The notes under the pieces were generated by a model. It worked only from the letters and a program-made list of their open reading frames with translations. It ran no database searches and was not told where the DNA came from. This document shows, piece by piece, positions 59,521-64,000 of a stretch of 64,000 nucleotides of DNA. The stretch is from Elusimicrobia bacterium GWC2_64_44. GTDB taxonomy: Bacteria; Elusimicrobiota; Elusimicrobia; Elusimicrobiales; UBA9959. Within the stretch, counting starts at the first letter, position 1. Each line of letters begins with the position of its first letter. Position numbers and translations under genes: made by a program. The stretch is taken from assembly GCA_001799845.1 (NCBI GenBank), contig MGUG01000054.1, positions 65,393 to 129,392 on the forward strand, given 5' to 3'.

Positions 59521-62500
59521 GGCCTTTTCTGGAAAAGCTATACCCCGTACTCGGCCATTCGATGCGTTTCCTGCTGGAGCCGGGCGACGCCGTGGCCGCG
59601 CGCCCCTGCGCGCCGGCAGCGCTGCGGGCGGGGGACATAGCGCTCCTGGTGCGCTGGTCCGGCGGCCTGCCGTCGGGCTATGTCCTCCACAGGGTAGTCC
59701 TTAACCTGTCGTTTGCCTGCGGGCCCGTGCTGACCAGGGGTGACGCCAACTTTTTCCCCGACTGGCCGCCTTCCGACTACCAGCCGGCGGGCGCGGCCGC
59801 TGCCCTGCTGCGCGGCGGTCTGCGTTACGAGCTGCCGAGAGGGCTAGGGCCCTCGCTGCTGCTCCCGCTCTATTCCCTGGCGGCTAATAAATTCCTGTAC
59901 GCCGCGGCCGCCGCGGCCGCCGGCTTGTTCTCGCTTGCCTGCCGCCTGCGCCCCGCCTTCGCCGCCCCGCAGCTGAATTGGCTCTACCTGGGCTGGGAGA
60001 GCCGCCTTTACCCGGCCCTGCTGCGGCTGCTGGCCGCCCCGGCGCTGCCCCGCGGCGGCAAGCCGGCCGCGGGGACCGCGGCGGTCAGGAGCGGGCGCGT
60101 CACCTCCGACGAGACCTGGAGCGGCAGTGTGACCGTGGCGGACTACCTGACCATAGAGGCCGGGGTCACCGTGACGGTGAGGCCCGGAACCCGGGTGGTT
60201 TTTGAGCGGCGCGAGCCCTGGTTCTTCCCGGTGCTGCGCGCGGGCGGCGCCGGAGAAAAACTGGAATTGGAGAGCGCCGGCGCCAAGCTGCTGGTGTACG
60301 GCCGCCTCCTCGCCGGCGGGACGCCCTCGGAACCCATATTCTTCGGCGGCCCCGCCTTCGCCGGGCTCCACGCGCTCGGGAGGGGTTCCGTTGAACTGCG
60401 CCAGTGCCGCCTGTCGGGGTCCTCTTCCTGCGCCCTGTCCGTCCGTGACTCTGCCGAAGCTCTTGCCGCATCCTGCGCGCTAGAGGGGTGCGCGCGCGGC
60501 GCAGAGCTTTACGGCGGGGCGAACGCCGCTTTTAACGCCTGCTCCGTCTCTGCCTGCGGAGGCGCCGCTTTCCTGGTTTCCGGCCACGCCACGCTGCTAA
60601 CGCACGGCGGCATGGCCGAGTGCCGCGGGGCCGCCGCGGAGATCTCCGGCAGCGCGGCGGCCGGGTTTTACGGCTTCTCCGCCGCCGGGTGCGGCGCCGG
60701 TTTTTCCGTAACCGGCCGCGCCGCCGCCCGCCTGGAAAAGTGTTCTGTCTCCGGCGCTGAGGGCCGCGCCGTATACTGCGCTGACGAGGCTTCGCTGACC
60801 GCCGCCGGCTGTTCCTTTACGGGGAACCCGGCCGGCCTCGGGGCCGCCGGCGCCACCCTGACGGCGTTCCATTTCAGCGTTTTTTCCTCGGCCTCGGGCC
60901 CCTGCTGCCAGTTCTACGGCCGCAACGAGTCGGTTTTCACCGGCTGCTCCTTCACCGGGGGGGCCGGGCCCGTGCTGCAGTCCTTCGGGCAGAATCGCGT
61001 TTCACTGGACCGCTGCGCCGTCGCCGGGGGCGAGACGGCCGCGGCCTTTTGCGGCCGGGGGGAACTGCGCGCGGAGCGCTCTGTCTTTACGGGCACCTCC
61101 GGCGCCGCGTTCAAGCTGGACCGCGCGGCGCGCTTCTCCGCCGGGGCCTGCCGCGTTGAGGACTGCAAGGCCGGCGTGCGGGCCGAGGATTGCCTGGAAT
61201 TAGCCTTGGACGGGTGCCTGTTCAGCGCCAACGCCGGCCCCGCAGCTTTTGTCTCCGGCCGCGGCTCGGTTTCTGTCTCGGGCTCGGTCTTCATCGGCAA
61301 TGCCCTGGGGCTGCACTTCTCCGGAGAGACCGCCGCCCGCGTGACTGCCTGCCGTTTCGAGGGGCAGCGCGGAGCGCCCCTGCTCCTGGACGGCCGGGCG
61401 CGCTGCGCCCTTGAAAACTCGGCTTTCACCGGCAATTCATCCGGCATAGCCCTGGGGGGCCGCGCGGAGGCGGAGGCCGCGGACTGTTCTTTCCTCGGCA
61501 ACGGCGGTCCTTCTTTCGAGCTTTGCGGCGCAGCGGCGCTGGACGCTGTGGCCTGCGTTTCCTCCGGCGGGCCGGCGGCGCTGCTGCTGCGGGAGGATGC
61601 CGCGGCAGCCCTGGCCCGCTGTTCTGCCGAAAGTTCCTCCGGCCCCGCCGCCAGCCTTGAGGGGTCGGCTGGCCTTCTGGCCGTCGGCTCTTCGTTCAGC
61701 TCCGGGCGCGACGCGCTCTACTGCCGCGGCGCCTCGACGCTGGACCTCTCGGGGTGCTCTCTTTCCGCCCGCGCCGGGGCGGCGCTGGATTTTGCCGGGA
61801 AGTCCGCGCGTCTGCGTTCCGTGGCGGCGGCCGGCACCGGAGGCCTGGCGGCGGCTGGGCATGCCTCTGTGCGCGCCGAGGGCCTGACTATCCGTGCGTC
61901 CGCTTACGCGGTGGATTCTTCCGGGGCCAGGCTCCGCCTTTCCGGTCTCGTGGCCGAAGGCGGTTCGCTCGGCGGGCTGCTGCTGACCGGCGGCTGGGCC
62001 CGCGTCGACAATTCTTCGTTCTCCGGGGCGCCTTATCCGGGCCTTGCCGCCGGCGGCGGGGCCAGCCTTCGCTGCCGGGCGGTAACCGTCGACGGAACCC
62101 CCTGGCTCCCTCCGCCAGCTCCTCACTCCCCGGCCAGGCTCAGGCCCGCGTTGGCCGCCTTCGCCGCCGCAACCGCGCACCTGCCCGTCTTCAGGGTACT
62201 GTACCGCCTCTTCTACCTCGCCGGGGTCCGGGCGGCGGGGCCGCTGCTCAACCCCGGGCGCGGCGGCTCGGTCTATCTCTACCGCGGCATGGCCGCGCCG
62301 GGCTGGGTGGCCGGCCTGAGCGACATGGACCTGGCCCTGCTGCAGCCGCGGCTGTCTCCCGCGGCAGACTGGACCGCTTTCTCGGCCCTGCGCCGCCGGC
62401 TGCGGATCTTCAGGACCCTGTTCCCGTTCACCGGCGAGGTGCTCTCCGCCCCGGCGGAGGACTTTTCCGGCTTCGTTTCTGGCTGGGGATTAAAGGGAGC

Positions 62501-63527
62501 CGAGTTCCGCGCCGCCTCCCGCCTGCTGGCCGGCCCGCCGCTGCCAGCGCCGCCGGCGCGCGAGGCCCGCACTCCCGACGCGACCGAGGCATTTTATTCC
62601 TATACCTTGCTGCTCTCGCATTTTCTGGCCGCCGGCCTGCCGCCCGCCTTCAGGGCCCGAAACTGCCTGAAAGGCCTGGCCGATGTAAAACGGTACCTCG
62701 ACCGGGGCTCTGCTCTGCGCGCGTCGCGGACGGCCTACGCGGAGAAGTACCGCCTGACTCCCGGCACCGGAGAGCTCTCCCCGGCCGACGCCGCCTTCCT
62801 GGCTTTCTCCGCCCTGCACGCGGCTTCGCCCGCCCCGCGCCCTGGGCGGGCCGCGCAGCCTGCAGTGCCCGGCTGGTTCAATCGCCACGCTTTCGAGGCC
62901 GCCTGCGCGCGCCTGCGCGAGTCGGCTGGCGGCGAGACCGGCGTGGTGCTGGATTCTCTCTACAGGGTGTACCTGGTCCTGCCGGACACCGCGGCCGGGG
63001 ATAAGGCCGCCTTCCTGCGCGCCGCCGCCGCCCTGCGCGAGGGCGGCTCTTACTTCGCGGCCGCGCCGCTCATCCTTACGCGCGCCTCTTTCGTCTTCCT
63101 CACGGAGCTGCCGTACCTCAATAACCCGCTTTTTTGCCTGGACCTGGCCGCCGCCCCCGGCGGCCGCTCTCCGGCGGATGGGGGCGTTTTCACCTGGAAC
63201 CTGGAAATACCCGCTCCGCCGGCCGCGCCCGCGGCCGCGGAAGGGGCCGCGCTGGCGGCGCGGCATTTCGGCGCTTCCTGGCGCAGCCTCTGGGGCTCCA
63301 TGCCGCCGCATTATTTCTATACGCGCGCGGCGGGCCTGCGCCTGCTCCTCGAGACCGGCGAGTGCCCGCCTTTCTCCGCCCCGGCCGCGCTCGGAGAGCG
63401 CTTGCGCATAGCTTACGCCGGAGAGAAGGCCTGGGGAGAGTTCTCCGCGGGCGGGGCCTGCCGGGCCAATTATGAATTCGTGGCCGCGCACGCGCGCGCG
63501 GCCCTGGAGGCGGCCGGTGACCGCTGA
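59517..63527 (+). CDS. Signal-peptidase-like / beta-helix / nucleotidyltransferase-like fusion (1336 residues)
   Basis: Residues about 1-95 resemble an S24/S26 peptidase: GHSMRFLLEPGD near 13, A-G-D-I-A-L-L near 40, YVLHRVV near 58 and TRGDAN near 74, with His in place of Lys as in ER/archaeal-type enzymes. A hydrophobic stretch (about 110-145) follows. Residues about 195-862 are a long parallel beta-helix of short Ser/Gly/Ala/Cys-rich turns, with V-T-V-R-P-G-T-R-V-V-F at its start. Residues about 920-1336 contain V-A-G-L-S-D-M-D-L-A-L-L, close to the G-x-S-D-x-D-L active site of nucleotidyltransferases. TTG 59517 is chosen because the later ATG at 59562 would remove the catalytic Ser; it also overlaps the GT2 stop. 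The combined role is unknown. Confidence 0.75.
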   Translation: MRPFLEKLYPVLGHSMRFLLEPGDAVAARPCAPAALRAGDIALLVRWSGGLPSGYVLHRVVLNLSFACGPVLTRGDANFFPDWPPSDYQPAGAAAALLRGGLRYELPRGLGPSLLLPLYSLAANKFLYAAAAAAAGLFSLACRLRPAFAAPQLNWLYLGWESRLYPALLRLLAAPALPRGGKPAAGTAAVRSGRVTSDETWSGSVTVADYLTIEAGVTVTVRPGTRVVFERREPWFFPVLRAGGAGEKLELESAGAKLLVYGRLLAGGTPSEPIFFGGPAFAGLHALGRGSVELRQCRLSGSSSCALSVRDSAEALAASCALEGCARGAELYGGANAAFNACSVSACGGAAFLVSGHATLLTHGGMAECRGAAAEISGSAAAGFYGFSAAGCGAGFSVTGRAAARLEKCSVSGAEGRAVYCADEASLTAAGCSFTGNPAGLGAAGATLTAFHFSVFSSASGPCCQFYGRNESVFTGCSFTGGAGPVLQSFGQNRVSLDRCAVAGGETAAAFCGRGELRAERSVFTGTSGAAFKLDRAARFSAGACRVEDCKAGVRAEDCLELALDGCLFSANAGPAAFVSGRGSVSVSGSVFIGNALGLHFSGETAARVTACRFEGQRGAPLLLDGRARCALENSAFTGNSSGIALGGRAEAEAADCSFLGNGGPSFELCGAAALDAVACVSSGGPAALLLREDAAAALARCSAESSSGPAASLEGSAGLLAVGSSFSSGRDALYCRGASTLDLSGCSLSARAGAALDFAGKSARLRSVAAAGTGGLAAAGHASVRAEGLTIRASAYAVDSSGARLRLSGLVAEGGSLGGLLLTGGWARVDNSSFSGAPYPGLAAGGGASLRCRAVTVDGTPWLPPPAPHSPARLRPALAAFAAATAHLPVFRVLYRLFYLAGVRAAGPLLNPGRGGSVYLYRGMAAPGWVAGLSDMDLALLQPRLSPAADWTAFSALRRRLRIFRTLFPFTGEVLSAPAEDFSGFVSGWGLKGAEFRAASRLLAGPPLPAPPAREARTPDATEAFYSYTLLLSHFLAAGLPPAFRARNCLKGLADVKRYLDRGSALRASRTAYAEKYRLTPGTGELSPADAAFLAFSALHAASPAPRPGRAAQPAVPGWFNRHAFEAACARLRESAGGETGVVLDSLYRVYLVLPDTAAGDKAAFLRAAAALREGGSYFAAAPLILTRASFVFLTELPYLNNPLFCLDLAAAPGGRSPADGGVFTWNLEIPAPPAAPAAAEGAALAARHFGASWRSLWGSMPPHYFYTRAAGLRLLLETGECPPFSAPAALGERLRIAYAGEKAWGEFSAGGACRANYEFVAAHARAALEAAGDR

Positions 63528-64000
63528 AGGCGGGATATCCGCCCTCGTGATAACCCGCGGCCGGCCCGAGCTCCTGGCCGCCTGCCTGGGCAGTCTCTCA
63601 GCCGGGCCCCCGGACGAAATACTGGTAGGGATAGACGGTGAGGATCAGGCCACGGAGCTTGCGCTGAAGCCTTTTCCGGCCGTAAAGGTCCTGCGGCTGC
63701 CGCGCTCGTGCCGCGGCGAGGCGCGCAACGCGCTGGCGGCGGCCGCCGCCGGCCGCTGGCTCTGCTTCCTCGACGACGACGTGGTGCTGCCCGCCGGCTA
63801 TTTCGACCGCCTGCGCGGGCTTGTGAAGCTGAACACGGGAGTTTCGGTCTTCGGCGGGGGGCAGTGTTTGTCCCCGGCCTCGGGCTATTTCGAAGAGGCG
63901 GTTTACGCCCTGCTGGCCTCGCCGTGGGGCGGCGGGCCGTTCACCGAAAGATTCTCGCCGGTCGCCGGCACCCGCCCGGCCGGCCCGGAAAAATTCATAC
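63517..64000 (+). CDS. Family 2 glycosyltransferase, N-terminal part (runs off the window)
   Basis: 161 codons are visible from GTG 63517, which overlaps the end of the fusion gene by 11 bases. The N-terminus I-S-A-L-V-I-T-R-G-R-P is the nucleotide-binding strand of GT-A enzymes. V-G-I-D-G-E-D lies near 38, and C-F-L-D-D-D-V-V-L-P near 84 is the metal-binding D-D-D. It resembles GT2 enzymes with a split start. The acceptor region is not visible. Together with the GT2 gene at 58.7 kb it frames the fusion protein, so the chain probably belongs to a glycan or modified-peptide cluster that continues past the window. Confidence 0.85.
   Translation, partial: MTAEGGISALVITRGRPELLAACLGSLSAGPPDEILVGIDGEDQATELALKPFPAVKVLRLPRSCRGEARNALAAAAAGRWLCFLDDDVVLPAGYFDRLRGLVKLNTGVSVFGGGQCLSPASGYFEEAVYALLASPWGGGPFTERFSPVAGTRPAGPEKFI

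Overview
The window is a GC-rich, gene-dense bacterial chromosome segment with Gram-negative features: two secretins, a beta-barrel candidate, a lipoprotein and type IV pilus genes. The style of the cysteine-rich pilin (a conserved 'YYKTVETSKA' region after the methylation motif), the MEP-pathway end (dxs) and the overall gene mix suggest an uncultured Elusimicrobiota member. That assignment is an inference from protein style, not a computed placement.

Layout. 1-4.9 kb: end of dxs, a LOG-family nucleosidase, and a redox block. The block holds a truncated AmmeMemoRadiSam radical-SAM remnant, a secreted Memo-AMMECR1 fusion, a NapH-like polyferredoxin, a zinc-ribbon protein and a CcdA/TauE-like membrane protein. 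5-15.8 kb: housekeeping and metabolism (M14 carboxypeptidase, GNAT, DUF2156, PgeF, TSUP exporter plus a large hybrid histidine kinase, adenine deaminase, metallophosphatase). 15.8-26.3 kb: the most unusual region, a tightly coupled three-gene operon. It encodes a 2629-residue secreted protein with about 17 tandem 59-residue repeats and a ricin-like lectin tail, a TPR-secretin lipoprotein, and a trypsin-like protease. 26.4-38.4 kb: mscL, an odd initiator tRNA, a beta-barrel protein, a PilB-type ATPase fused to a response-regulator domain, FKBP, a P-type ATPase, TerC, an unknown P-loop protein, an NSS transporter with its small MetS-like subunit, and tRNA-Thr(CGU).

38.4-56.2 kb: two consecutive O-antigen-ligase/TPR proteins, then a complete type IVa pilus assembly cluster (OmpA-like anchor, PilM-PilN fusion, PilO, PilP, PilQ, PilB, PilC, one cysteine-rich pilin, three minor pilin-like proteins) and a gluzincin peptidase. 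No PilT or prepilin peptidase is present here. The ligases next to the pilus suggest pilin or surface glycosylation.

56.2-64 kb: a TMTC-like membrane/TPR protein on the minus strand, then a plus-strand chain of an isopentenyl-phosphate-kinase-like protein lacking the catalytic His, two GT2 glycosyltransferases, and a 1336-residue fusion. The fusion joins a signal-peptidase-like domain, a long beta-helix and a nucleotidyltransferase-like domain.

Several genes have a -10 hexamer only 7-12 nt before the start codon and no Shine-Dalgarno, which suggests leaderless or very short-leader transcripts. Residue numbers are estimates read by eye. No database search was run.
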